The notes under the pieces were generated by a model. That model was given only the letters and a program-made list of their open reading frames with translations, was not told where the DNA came from and did not search any database. From contig DIUC01000028.1 in NCBI GenBank assembly GCA_002435785.1, positions 67,377 through 109,791 on the forward strand: DNA of 42,415 nt. The letters are read 5' to 3'. Position 1 is the stretch's first letter, and every line of letters starts with the position of its first letter. The DNA is from Saprospiraceae bacterium UBA6168. GTDB lineage: Bacteria; Bacteroidota; Bacteroidia; Chitinophagales; Saprospiraceae. A program made the position numbers and the translations under genes. Positions 1 through 8,212 of this stretch are shown here, piece by piece.

Positions 1-77
1 TGGTGGAATTGGTAGACACGCTGGTCTCAGAAGCCAGTGGCAGCAATGCCGTGAAAGTTCGAGTCTTTTTCCCGTCA
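1..77 (+). tRNA. tRNA-Leu (anticodon CAG), 5' end cut off by the window
   Basis: The sequence folds as the D-arm to 3' end of a class II tRNA. The anticodon stem is CTGGT/GCCAG, around loop CTCAGAA at 26-32, which gives anticodon CAG. There is a long variable arm (GGCAGCAATGCC) and a T-arm with loop TTCGAGT at 58-64. The 3' acceptor strand is TCCCGTC (70-76) with discriminator A77. The seven 5' acceptor bases lie before the window. CCA is not encoded, since CTT follows. The long variable arm and A discriminator fit leucine. The 3' end borders a possible integrase remnant on the other strand. Confidence 0.92.
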
Positions 78-344
78 CTTAGCGTAGAATAAGTAGAGAC
101 AAAAGTAGAATCTTCTTTCCATCTGGCTCCAAATCCTGATTGCTGTTTCTTTCTTTTCTTCCAGCATCTTGTTCAGGCTACTGTAGGTGCCTTTCAGGCT
201 ATTGGAGCGATGGGTAGTATCATCCCATTCCTTGTCCTTGCAAGAGATTCCCACAGACACGTAGAAGTCTGACCTTGATGCCTTTATTTTCGGAGTGCTG
301 GCCACAGCTTTCTCTTTTTTCTTCCAATTTATATTCCACTCGTT
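75..344 (-). pseudogene. possible tyrosine-integrase arm-binding-domain remnant
   Basis: A minus-strand frame is open from 344 (just after a TAA at 345-347) to a TGA at 75-77, inside the 3' end of the tRNA. It has no ATG; the first usable start is a GTG at 305. The residues DFYVSVGISCKDKEWDD, followed about 18 residues later by LNKMLEEKKETAIRIW, resemble the N-terminal arm DNA-binding domain of Bacteroidota tyrosine recombinases, which carries a STGI..KEWD...LN..LEE pattern. The catalytic domain is absent. A tRNA 3' end is a classic integration site, so this may be a scar of a lost element. It could also be non-coding sequence; the resemblance is judged by eye. Confidence 0.35.
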
Positions 345-406
345 TTATTTGTCCACAACAGGCCTGAGTGTTTCTGTGCCTTTGCTTCTTGCCACAAAGT
401 CCCCAA

Positions 407-2089
407 TCAAACATCTTCCATCTCTTCCATGTAAAACCTGCGTTTTGGGAATGTTGATTTGATTGAAAAAAACAGTTTATCGGCGATGGTACCAGCCCCA
501 TGTTTGTGCAGGTGGTCGAGAACAGCCCTCAACCGTTTGGAAGCCTTTAGGCCAAGATGGTCATTGAGGTAATTTTTCAACAATTTCTCATAGAGCTTCA
601 AGACCTCTGTTGGTTTCTTTTTCAGCAGGAAATGGTCGAATTGCCTGACCAAATCCAGCGATTGTTGCTCATCGAGCAAACCAAGCAACTCCTCCAACTT
701 GCCTTCCCGGCCAAGTATGGTGGCAATGGTTGGGAAATTTTGGCGGAAATCATAACGGCGGATAAGGTCTGCCAAGAGCTTTTTGACAAATGCTTCCCAA
801 TCGCCTTTGTGGTTTTGTTTGCACTTGTCATAAAACTCAAAGTCACGGGTCTCCAAAAACCGTTGTCGTGAAATGACGGTAATGACGTCTGCCTGCCCCT
901 CTGCCTGTGCTATTTGTAGCAGAATTGCTTCCAACTTGGCCCTTACCGTTTCCTCCTTGAGGATGCGATGGCCCTTTTCCACCAAGGATTTTATCCGCCG
1001 AAAATCGCCCGAAGGCGTTAAGGCATCCACTAACTGCAAAATTTTTTGAGGTTCATGCAGGCATTCAAGCGTAAAAGCATCCATTTCTGCCTTGAGGCAG
1101 GGTTTGGCGAGGATATCGAGTTTTGTCAGCAACAATGAGGAGCGGTAGTTTGCTTCGAGAACCGTCCTTTCCAGTTCCAGGTCAATGGTTTGCAGCATTT
1201 TACGAGCAGCTTCATCCTCTTTTGACAGCGCAAGCAGGGTCGTGAGCAGTTTTCCAGAAAAACCATTGAGGCGATAAACCGGACGCTTGAACTCTGCTTC
1301 GCAAAAATCCCTGATTTCTTCCTGCAAATCGGGGGGAATGGGCTGAACAGCAAATGATGAAATCTTGTCGAAGGCTGCTTGCAGGTGATTTTTGATGTCA
1401 GGATTTTCTCCATCCAGCTTTTTCAAGATGGGCGAAAACCTGCTAATGGTGGCCGCCAGCATGGCCCATGCTTCGGCGAAATGCTCCAAGGCAATGGCGT
1501 CGTCTGCTTGACCAAGCAGTTCTTCCAGCATTTTCCCCAATTGCTTTGCGCCAGCGACACTTATTCGGTCGTTGGCCTTGCGGTAAGTTTGGATGGCAGC
1601 ATCCAAGAGGTGGCCAAACTTCTCCCGGTTGTCGGCAAGCGGCACTTTTGCGGCAAACTTTGCCCGAAGGGCAAGGGAAAAAGGCTTGTTCGTCCTGGCA
1701 TAATTTCGGACGAATGAGGCCAACTCATCAGGTCTCACGCTATCAAGGACAGCGTTGACAGTGAGCTTTTGGTGCGAAAAAGCCTTTTTGGTGGTGTCGT
1801 TTTTGTTGTGGCGCACCGTTTCTGAGAGGGTGCGGCGCAGGTTTAGCAGACCAGCCGCCACGTGTCCGCACATTCGTTCTCGGTCAAAAACATCGCATTC
1901 GCAGGAGCAAGCCTTCACTTTTGATGGGCTTATTTGCATTTCGACTTCAATTCCATCCACGATGGCAATCCATAGATGGTGTTCGTTTTCAAACAGCCGT
2001 GTCACTTTACCTTCTTCCAATAGCTTTTCCCCGACCAATAGGTGTTGGTCGCTTAGCTCCAATTCCAAATTTTTTAAAAGAAAGTTCAA
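407..2089 (-). CDS. SWIM zinc-finger domain protein with helical-repeat C-terminus
   Basis: The SWIM-type zinc-binding pattern CxC-x10-CxH is seen near the N-terminus (C61, C63, C74, H76, counted from a TTG start at 2089). SWIM domains are predicted DNA- or protein-binding modules. The remaining roughly 480 residues are rich in Leu, Lys and Glu and look like helical repeats, with no catalytic motif recognised. An ATG at 2140 would give 577 residues. However, a good promoter -7 element (TACCTTTG, 2137 to 2130 on the minus strand) overlaps that ATG, so the TTG start (MNFLLKNLELELSDQ) is preferred. In many Bacteroidota such proteins sit beside an SNF2-type helicase; none is present here. The gene is divergent from the sixA-like gene. 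The specific role is unknown. Confidence 0.75.
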   Translation of the reverse strand: MNFLLKNLELELSDQHLLVGEKLLEEGKVTRLFENEHHLWIAIVDGIEVEMQISPSKVKACSCECDVFDRERMCGHVAAGLLNLRRTLSETVRHNKNDTTKKAFSHQKLTVNAVLDSVRPDELASFVRNYARTNKPFSLALRAKFAAKVPLADNREKFGHLLDAAIQTYRKANDRISVAGAKQLGKMLEELLGQADDAIALEHFAEAWAMLAATISRFSPILKKLDGENPDIKNHLQAAFDKISSFAVQPIPPDLQEEIRDFCEAEFKRPVYRLNGFSGKLLTTLLALSKEDEAARKMLQTIDLELERTVLEANYRSSLLLTKLDILAKPCLKAEMDAFTLECLHEPQKILQLVDALTPSGDFRRIKSLVEKGHRILKEETVRAKLEAILLQIAQAEGQADVITVISRQRFLETRDFEFYDKCKQNHKGDWEAFVKKLLADLIRRYDFRQNFPTIATILGREGKLEELLGLLDEQQSLDLVRQFDHFLLKKKPTEVLKLYEKLLKNYLNDHLGLKASKRLRAVLDHLHKHGAGTIADKLFFSIKSTFPKRRFYMEEMEDV

Positions 2090-2129
2090 GGCAAAATGTG
2101 TTTCTGGCCGACATGAATCAGCATACCCA

Positions 2130-2162
2130 CAAAGGTACATGGCTAAGGACGTTCAACTCAAA
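2130..2162 (-). promoter_or_regulatory. Bacteroidota-type promoter for the SWIM gene
   Basis: On the minus strand a TTTG (-33 type, 2162-2159) is followed by 21 nt and then TACCTTTG (2137-2130), matching the TAnnTTTG -7 consensus of Bacteroidota housekeeping promoters. Transcription would begin near 2124, downstream of the ATG at 2140. This argues for the TTG start of the SWIM gene. Confidence 0.55.
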
Positions 2163-2172
2163 CGAAAAATAT

Positions 2173-2180
2173 TACCTTTG
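2173..2180 (+). promoter_or_regulatory. -7 promoter element for the sixA-like gene
   Basis: TACCTTTG matches the Bacteroidota TAnnTTTG -7 consensus and lies 27 nt before the start codon at 2207. No clear -33 TTG is seen at the usual distance. It is arranged back to back with the SWIM gene promoter. Confidence 0.5.
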
Positions 2181-2206
2181 GTTCTCTAAATTTTGATTGC
2201 AAAAAC

Positions 2207-2707
2207 ATGAAGAAAATATACTTGGTACGACATGCCAAATCAAGCTGGGACAACCCTGCTGCGACTGATATTGAGCGCCCCCTGAATGAGCGGGGCTTGA
2301 ATGATGCGCCATTTATGGCGAAATTGCTGCGCAACAAAAACATCAAGCCGGACTTGATTGTAACCAGCCCTGCTATCCGGGCGATGACGACTGCCGCCTA
2401 CTTCAAAAACGAATTGGGGGTAGCGGGCGAGGACTTTTTGGTTCGGGACGAAATCTACGAGGCCATGTCGTTTGTGATTGTGGAACTGATAAACCGGTTG
2501 CCAGAAACATGCGACTCCGTCATGATATTTGGTCACAACCCAACATTCACCAACGTCGCCAACCTGTTTACGAAAAAGTACATTGACAACATGCCAACCT
2601 GTGGCATAGTCTGTATCCAATCCGATGCAGATTCTTGGTTGAAAGTATCAAGCAACAACGCTCAGGTGACCGACCTGTTCTTTCCGAAGGAGTTTTCTGT
2701 TTTCTAA
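2207..2707 (+). CDS. SixA-type phosphohistidine phosphatase (histidine phosphatase superfamily)
   Basis: This 166-residue protein begins with the RHG-type signature LVRHAKSSW, with nucleophile His9. It carries the second conserved histidine in FGHNP (about His110), plus the TSPAIRAMTTA segment typical of the SixA branch. Family members remove phosphate from phosphohistidine on signalling proteins; the substrate here is unknown. It is cytoplasmic with no signal peptide. The length fits SixA (about 160 residues). It has its own -7 element at 2173. The DUF4296 lipoprotein follows after 13 bp, so the two are probably co-transcribed. The superfamily call is firm; the exact substrate is not. Confidence 0.88.
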   Translation: MKKIYLVRHAKSSWDNPAATDIERPLNERGLNDAPFMAKLLRNKNIKPDLIVTSPAIRAMTTAAYFKNELGVAGEDFLVRDEIYEAMSFVIVELINRLPETCDSVMIFGHNPTFTNVANLFTKKYIDNMPTCGIVCIQSDADSWLKVSSNNAQVTDLFFPKEFSVF

Positions 2708-2720
2708 GAAAAAAATAGGG

Positions 2721-3053
2721 ATGAGCCGATTTTTGCCAATGCTTTTACTTTCCTGCTTTCTTTTCGTGGGCTGCCTGACCCAACACCGGGAGCCATTGCC
2801 GATTGATGAAGACCAATTGGAAGCGGTGCTGTTGGATGTCCATGTTGCGGAAGCTGCAATGGGTCAATTGCAGGGCGGCGAAAAAAAGGACAGTTTGGCA
2901 AACCTTTACTACGACCAGATTGCTGCAATACACAAAATAGACCGGGAGGTATTGGACACGTGTCTTTCCATTTTACAGCGCAACCCTGAACAGACAAAGG
3001 AGATTTATGAAAAAATGGCAGAAAAAATGGAGGAATTGAAAGAAAATAAGTAG
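2721..3053 (+). CDS. DUF4296 family lipoprotein
   Basis: This 110-residue protein has a short lipoprotein signal peptide (hydrophobic residues 5-16, lipobox FVGC with Cys18). The mature part contains ILE-like helices and the YYDQIAAIHKIDREVLDTCLSIL stretch characteristic of DUF4296, a small Bacteroidota-restricted family of unknown function. It is likely anchored on the periplasmic side of a membrane. It starts 13 bp after the sixA-like stop, which suggests one transcript. The last 25 residues are Lys/Glu rich and probably helical. No function is assigned. Confidence 0.75.
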   Translation: MSRFLPMLLLSCFLFVGCLTQHREPLPIDEDQLEAVLLDVHVAEAAMGQLQGGEKKDSLANLYYDQIAAIHKIDREVLDTCLSILQRNPEQTKEIYEKMAEKMEELKENK

Positions 3054-3141
3054 CTCAAGTCAAGTTGATGATTTACCCTTTGTTATCCCTCAGTTTACAA
3101 TTTATTAATCTGTCAATACGTGCTTAACCGTTGTGTTAGGC

Positions 3142-3149
3142 TACTTTTG
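3142..3149 (+). promoter_or_regulatory. -7 promoter element for the two-component operon
   Basis: TACTTTTG fits TAnnTTTG and lies 26 nt before the response-regulator ATG at 3176. The -33 region has no convincing TTG at 19-21 nt. Confidence 0.5.
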
Positions 3150-3175
3150 CCGCCAAATACACAATAGCCAATTAT

Positions 3176-3862
3176 ATGGAAGGCAAAAAGATTTTGATTG
3201 TTGATGATGAGCCGGATATTTTGGAAATCCTTTCTTACAATCTCCGCAAAGAAGGCTATCAAGTCGAAACTGCCAACAATGGTGAGGACGGTTTGAAAAA
3301 AGCGCTGGAAGTGATGCCTGATTTGATTATTCTGGACATCATGATGCCTCAAATGGATGGTGTAGAGGTCTGCCGGAACATCAGGAGTCAACCAGCCTTC
3401 AACCATACGCTGATAGCTTTCCTCACTGCGAGGGAAGAGGACTATTCCCAAATAGCAGCCCTTGACGTGGGTGGTGATGACTACATCACCAAGCCCATCA
3501 AACCAAGGGTATTGATGAGCAGGGTAAAGGCACTGATGCGCCGAAACTTGAAGACAGAGGAAACGGAAGCGGCCTTGAACCAAACTATCATCGGGGATTT
3601 GGTGATTGACCGGGAGCGTTTCAGAGTCATGCAATCAGGAACTGAGGTGGAGCTTGCAAAGAAAGAGTTTGAGTTGCTGAACCTACTGGCTTCCAAGCCT
3701 GGCAAGGTCTTTACTCGTGATGAGATTTTCAATAAAATATGGGGCACGGATGTGATTGTGGGCAATCGAACCATTGACGTGCACATCCGCAAACTGCGGG
3801 AAAAATTAGGCGATGATTACATCAAAACCATCAAGGGCATCGGGTATCGCTACGAATTTTAA
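3176..3862 (+). CDS. OmpR/PhoB-family response regulator
   Basis: This 228-residue protein has an N-terminal receiver domain and a C-terminal winged-helix DNA-binding domain. Receiver residues seen are the acidic pocket VDDE (Asp10, Asp11), phospho-acceptor Asp54 in LILDIMMP, Thr84 and Lys106 (ITKP). The C-terminal half (about 130-228) has the OmpR pattern LLASKPGKVFTRDEIFNKIWG ... RTIDVHIRKLREKLG ... IKGIGYRYEF. It regulates transcription after phosphorylation by the adjacent kinase. The kinase frame opens 50 bp before this stop codon, so the pair is translationally coupled. The protein is most like PhoB/PhoP types, but the stimulus and regulon cannot be read from the sequence. Confidence 0.93.
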   Translation: MEGKKILIVDDEPDILEILSYNLRKEGYQVETANNGEDGLKKALEVMPDLIILDIMMPQMDGVEVCRNIRSQPAFNHTLIAFLTAREEDYSQIAALDVGGDDYITKPIKPRVLMSRVKALMRRNLKTEETEAALNQTIIGDLVIDRERFRVMQSGTEVELAKKEFELLNLLASKPGKVFTRDEIFNKIWGTDVIVGNRTIDVHIRKLREKLGDDYIKTIKGIGYRYEF

Positions 3863-4997
3863 CAACGACCTACCTTCACAAGCATCTACCAAGGATGCCA
3901 GCCCGACCTTTCGGACTGCCCACTCCCACCAGTTCCCTCCCTTTGGGAACCTAAAAAATCCGACACCAAACCGAATTGCTATTGCTGCTGCCTTTTGGGC
4001 TTCCCTGCTAAGCACGATTTCTTTGAGTTTGCTCAATTTGTTGCAGCACGCCAAATTTAGTTGGCCAGTGCTGCTGCTGACCTTTTTTTTCACCTTTGGG
4101 CTTTGTCTTTTCATCTTTCGCTTTTACCTCCTTCGCTATATCCAACGAAAAATTAAGGTCATTTACAAAAGCATTCACAAGCACAAACTGACGACCACCG
4201 AAAAAAGGGACTACAGCTATATGCAAGACAGAGTCATGGATGATGTGGAGAAAGAGGTTGAGGCTTGGGCTGCCGTGCAGGAAAAGGACGCTGAGAAATT
4301 GAACACTTGGCAGGAGTATCGGCGGAAGTTCTTGGGGGATATTTCGCACGAGCTGAAAACGCCAATCTTCAATATTCAGGGATACCTCGAAACCCTGCTT
4401 GAAGGTGGTTTGGAAGATGAGTCCATTAATAAAAACTACCTTCAGCGTGCAGCAAAAAACGTGGAGCGACTGAATACCATTGTTGAGGATTTGGAGTCCA
4501 TTTCACGGTTGGAGTCGGGTGAACTCATTTTGGATCTCCAACTTTTTGACATAAAAACCTTGACGGAGGAGGTCTTTGACGACTTGGAGTTCAGGGCAAA
4601 AGAGCGCAACATTCGGCTAGTATTGAAGCCCGGTGCAGACCAAGGATTCACCGTCCGGGCGGACCGGGAATACATCCGGCAGGTACTCTCCAACCTCGTC
4701 AATAACTCATTGAAGTATGGTAAAGAGGGTGGGGTGACAAAGGTTAGCTTTTACGACATGGACAAAAACTTGCTGGTAGAGGTAGCGGACACTGGCATTG
4801 GCATTGCCCCCGACCACCTAAACCACCTTTTCGACCGGTTCTATCGGGTGGATAAAAGTCGCTCCCGGGAACAGGGTGGCTCGGGCTTGGGGCTTTCCAT
4901 CGTAAAACATATCGTGGAGGCACACAAGCAAACCATCAATGTGCGCAGCACCCCTGGGCTGGGGTCAACGTTCGGGTTTACATTAGAAAAGGCTTGA
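3813..4997 (+). CDS. PhoR-like sensor histidine kinase
   Basis: Up to 394 residues. Two membrane segments (about 55-75 and 83-103) are separated by only a few residues, so there is almost no periplasmic sensor domain. A charged linker follows, then the H-box FLGDISHELKTP (His179), an N-box (NLVNNSLKYG), DTGIGI and GSGLGLSI ATP-lid motifs. It autophosphorylates and passes phosphate to the regulator encoded just upstream. The only early ATG (3813) lies inside the regulator gene in another frame. The first 50 residues are low in recognisable structure, so a later non-ATG start is possible. With so little outside the membrane, sensing is likely within the membrane or through partner proteins. Confidence 0.9.
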   Translation: MITSKPSRASGIATNFNNDLPSQASTKDASPTFRTAHSHQFPPFGNLKNPTPNRIAIAAAFWASLLSTISLSLLNLLQHAKFSWPVLLLTFFFTFGLCLFIFRFYLLRYIQRKIKVIYKSIHKHKLTTTEKRDYSYMQDRVMDDVEKEVEAWAAVQEKDAEKLNTWQEYRRKFLGDISHELKTPIFNIQGYLETLLEGGLEDESINKNYLQRAAKNVERLNTIVEDLESISRLESGELILDLQLFDIKTLTEEVFDDLEFRAKERNIRLVLKPGADQGFTVRADREYIRQVLSNLVNNSLKYGKEGGVTKVSFYDMDKNLLVEVADTGIGIAPDHLNHLFDRFYRVDKSRSREQGGSGLGLSIVKHIVEAHKQTINVRSTPGLGSTFGFTLEKA

Positions 4998-5027
4998 TAA
5001 TCAGCCAATTGTTGCCAACAAATGAAA

Positions 5028-5063
5028 AAAGCCCTGGTGTAAGCAAGGCTACAACAGGGCTTT
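5028..5063. terminator. bidirectional terminator between the kinase gene and leuS
   Basis: The inverted repeat AAAGCCCTG (5028-5036) / CAGGGCTTT (5055-5063) is preceded by an A-run, which gives a U-tract on the minus strand. It lies between two convergent genes, so it probably serves both. Confidence 0.75.
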
Positions 5064-5086
5064 ATTGGGTCAAAAATTGGCATTTC

Positions 5087-7879
5087 CTACACCACAATAT
5101 TTATCATACGGCCAGGCACAACCACTACCTTCTTCACGGTCTGACCTTCCAGCCATTTCTTCACAGTGTCCAATTCGAGGGCGGCCTTTTCCAAATCTGG
5201 CACAGACATACCTGCTGGCAAGTCAATCAAGTCACGCTTCTTGCCATTGATGCTGACGGGGTAGGAAATAGTGTCTTGGACAAGGTATGCCTCGTTCACA
5301 GTTGGGTATGGCGCTTCGCAAACAGTCGTCGAATGGCCCAATTGGTGCCAAAGTTCCTCTGCGGTAAATGGCGCAAACGGCGCAACCAAACACACCAATT
5401 CATCCAAAACAGCCTGCTTGGAGCAGTTTAACGAGCGAAGTTCGTTGACGCAAATCATGAAGGCGCTAACGCAGGTGTTGAACGAAAAGCGCTCTATGTC
5501 CTCCTGCACTTTTTTGATGCAGGTGTGCAGCACTTTCAGTTCGGCCTTGGTTGGTTCGGCATCGGTCACGAGGTACTTGCCGTTGTTTTCGTCATAAAAC
5601 AACATCCACAATTTCCGAAAGAAACCGGAAACGCCGCTAATGCCCTTTGTGTCCCAGGGCTTGGCCTGCTCAATGGGGCCGAGGAACATCTCGTACATGC
5701 GGAAGCAGTCGGCGCCGTAACGGTCCACCATTTCGTCTGGGTTGATGACGTTGTGCAGCGACTTTGACATTTTCTCCACCCGCAGGGAGAGTGGGATATG
5801 CTGAGTCCCATCTGCATCAGTCACAACATTTACGTGAGAATTTGGCGAAACCTGCTCAAAGCGGTTGTCGGTTAGTTGAAGGCCCGCAAATTTTTCCAAG
5901 GAAATACGCCATTCGTCGTCCACCAAGCTAACGGGGACGTGGAGTTCGAGTGTCCTACCTCCCTCCAGCGTTACCTCCATCACAGCGGATTTCCCCTGAA
6001 TCATCCCCTGGTTCATCAACTTCTTGTACGGCTCTTTCGTTGGCACTAACCCCTTGTCATACAGGAACTTATGCCAAAAACGGCTGTACATCAGGTGGCC
6101 CACGGCATGCTCCGTGCCACCTACGTACAGGTCAACGTCCTGCCAGTAGTTCAAGGCTTTTTGAGAAGCAAACTCTTTTTCATTGTCGGCGTCCATGTAC
6201 CGCAGGAAGTACCACGAGGAGCCAGCGAACCCGGGCATGGTGTCCGTTTCCCGCCGCCACCCATTGGGTAGGTTGACCCAATTTTCGGCACGTGCAAGGG
6301 GCGCTTTTCCGCCGGAAGCGGGCTTGAAGTCGTCCAACACAGGCAATTCGAGCGGCAGTTCGGAGATGGGAAGCGGATGCGCCACGCCGTCGGGGTCGTA
6401 AGCGATGGGGAACGGCTCGCCCCAATAGCGTTGTCTGCTGTAGATGGCATCCCGCAAGCGGAAATTGATTTTTCGGTGGCCAATGCCCATTGTCTCTGTG
6501 CGCACCAAAACCTCCTCGATGGCGTCCATGACCTCCATGTCGTTGAGGAAGTTGGAGTTTATCATTTTGCCCTGCTTGTCCTCGATGGTAGCACCGGGGT
6601 ACATTGATTTGTCAATGATTTCGACGATGGGCAGGTTGAACTTTTTGGCAAAACGCATGTCCCGCTCGTCGTCGGCTGGCACAGCCATGATGGCGCCTGT
6701 GCCGTAATCCTTCAGCACGTACTCGGCAATCCAGATGGGGATTTTTTCGCCGTTGAAGGGATTCAGGGCGTATGCACCCGTGAATGCACCAGACACTTCC
6801 TTGGTCTCGGCCATGCGGTCACGCTCGCTGCGGGTGTTCACGTAGGCGAGGTAATCGGCGATAGTTTGGGCTTGTTCAGGGGTAGTGATTTGCTTTACCA
6901 AATCGTGCTCTGGGGCAAGCACCATAAAGGTTGCCCCGAAAATAGTGTCGGGTCGGGTGGTAAATATTTCGAGGGATGAGGCATTGGAGGCAGCGGATGA
7001 GTCGGCAATTTGGAAGAACATTTGTGCGCCCTGCGATTTGCCAATCCAGTTCGACTGCATTTTTTTCATCGAATCGCTGAAATCCACGGTGTCGAGGTCG
7101 GAGAGCAATCGGTCGGCGTAGGCAGTGATGCGGAGGCTCCATTGCAACATTGGTTTGCGCTCAACTGGGTAGCCACCCCGCTCGCTCACCCCGTCCTTCA
7201 CTTCGTCGTTGGCCAATACGGTACCTAAAGCTTCGCACCACCAGACGAAGGTGGTTTTGCGGAAGGCAAGGCGGTAGTTCATCAAAGTATCGTCCTTTTC
7301 CTTGTGCGTCATGGCGGCCCATTGAGAAGCGGAAAAACCAAATGGCTCGGAGCACGCTGCGTGGGCATTGGCTGCGCCTTCTTTTTCAAAAATGGCGACA
7401 AGCTCTTGGATTGGGCGAGCCTTTGCTGCTGTTTGGTCATACCAATGCCCGAAGAGCTGAAGGAAAATCCACTGGGTCCACTTGTAGTACTTTGGGTCGC
7501 TGGTTTGGACTTCCCTGCTCCAGTCGAAGCTGAATCCGATTTTGTCCAATTGGTCCCGGTACCGGGCAATGTTGTCAGCGGTAGCCTTGGCCGGGTGCAC
7601 ACCCGTCTGTATGGCGTACTGCTCGGCAGGCAACCCGAAGGCGTCATAGCCCATCGGGTGAAGCACATTGAAGCCCTTCATGCGCTTGAAGCGGGCGTAG
7701 ATGTCGGAGCCAATGTAGCCCAATGGGTGCCCGACGTGTAGGCCCGAACCGGAAGGGTAGGGGAACATATCCAAGACATAAAATTTAGGCTTGTTGGAGT
7801 CGTTGGAAACCTTGTAAACTTGGTTGTCCTGCCACCACTTTTTCCATTTTTGCTCGATTTCACGAGGGTTGTATTCCAT
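5087..7879 (-). CDS. leuS: leucyl-tRNA synthetase
   Basis: This 930-residue class Ia synthetase charges tRNA-Leu with leucine in the cytoplasm. The HIGH-type motif HVGH is at residues 48-51 in PYPSGSGLHVGHPLGY, and KMSKS is near residues 703-707. The editing (CP1) domain is present with TTRPDTIFGATFMVLAPEH and GTGAIMAVPADDERD. The latter has Asp where E. coli has His in GHDQRD, while the following critical Asp is kept. The C-terminal anticodon-binding region ends in a short beta-rich tail (VKKVVVVPGRMINIVV). It is monocistronic, converging on the kinase gene. Its length is at the upper end for bacterial LeuRS. Confidence 0.97.
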   Translation of the reverse strand: MEYNPREIEQKWKKWWQDNQVYKVSNDSNKPKFYVLDMFPYPSGSGLHVGHPLGYIGSDIYARFKRMKGFNVLHPMGYDAFGLPAEQYAIQTGVHPAKATADNIARYRDQLDKIGFSFDWSREVQTSDPKYYKWTQWIFLQLFGHWYDQTAAKARPIQELVAIFEKEGAANAHAACSEPFGFSASQWAAMTHKEKDDTLMNYRLAFRKTTFVWWCEALGTVLANDEVKDGVSERGGYPVERKPMLQWSLRITAYADRLLSDLDTVDFSDSMKKMQSNWIGKSQGAQMFFQIADSSAASNASSLEIFTTRPDTIFGATFMVLAPEHDLVKQITTPEQAQTIADYLAYVNTRSERDRMAETKEVSGAFTGAYALNPFNGEKIPIWIAEYVLKDYGTGAIMAVPADDERDMRFAKKFNLPIVEIIDKSMYPGATIEDKQGKMINSNFLNDMEVMDAIEEVLVRTETMGIGHRKINFRLRDAIYSRQRYWGEPFPIAYDPDGVAHPLPISELPLELPVLDDFKPASGGKAPLARAENWVNLPNGWRRETDTMPGFAGSSWYFLRYMDADNEKEFASQKALNYWQDVDLYVGGTEHAVGHLMYSRFWHKFLYDKGLVPTKEPYKKLMNQGMIQGKSAVMEVTLEGGRTLELHVPVSLVDDEWRISLEKFAGLQLTDNRFEQVSPNSHVNVVTDADGTQHIPLSLRVEKMSKSLHNVINPDEMVDRYGADCFRMYEMFLGPIEQAKPWDTKGISGVSGFFRKLWMLFYDENNGKYLVTDAEPTKAELKVLHTCIKKVQEDIERFSFNTCVSAFMICVNELRSLNCSKQAVLDELVCLVAPFAPFTAEELWHQLGHSTTVCEAPYPTVNEAYLVQDTISYPVSINGKKRDLIDLPAGMSVPDLEKAALELDTVKKWLEGQTVKKVVVVPGRMINIVV

Positions 7880-8212
7880 GACAAATAGTTGTTTTATCCT
7901 TTAAGGTACTCAATCCTAATTTCTAAAAAAATGCGAATAAACGTTTTTTTAAGGAATTGGTTGTGGTGAATGTTTCGAGTTCTTGTATTAGGTACAAAAA
8001 TTGATTCTAAAAAAGGAAGTTGTTTTTGGATTTAATTCTAAATTGCGTTCGATTTTGACAAGGACACAGCCCTACCCATTCTCACCACTATAAATAGTAC
8101 ACAAACCAATCGTTGTTTCAGGACATTTCATAAAATTCAAGGACTATCAACAAATCCACCAACTCTTTTAGTTAGGTTGGATTCTGAATTTTTTAGCTAA
8201 AATTGTTCTCCC
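7880..8212. other. gene-free, AT-rich divergent intergenic region
   Basis: This 333-bp gap lies between the divergent leuS and the 8213 gene. It is AT-rich and holds no convincing ORF or RNA. It must contain both promoters, but no clean TAnnTTTG element was found by eye on either strand. Confidence 0.5.

Noticed and set aside
6640..6720. LeuRS editing motif with Asp in place of His (ADDERD) as a possible editing defect
   Set aside because: The critical following Asp is kept, and I believe this position varies among Bacteroidota enzymes, so loss of editing is not supported.
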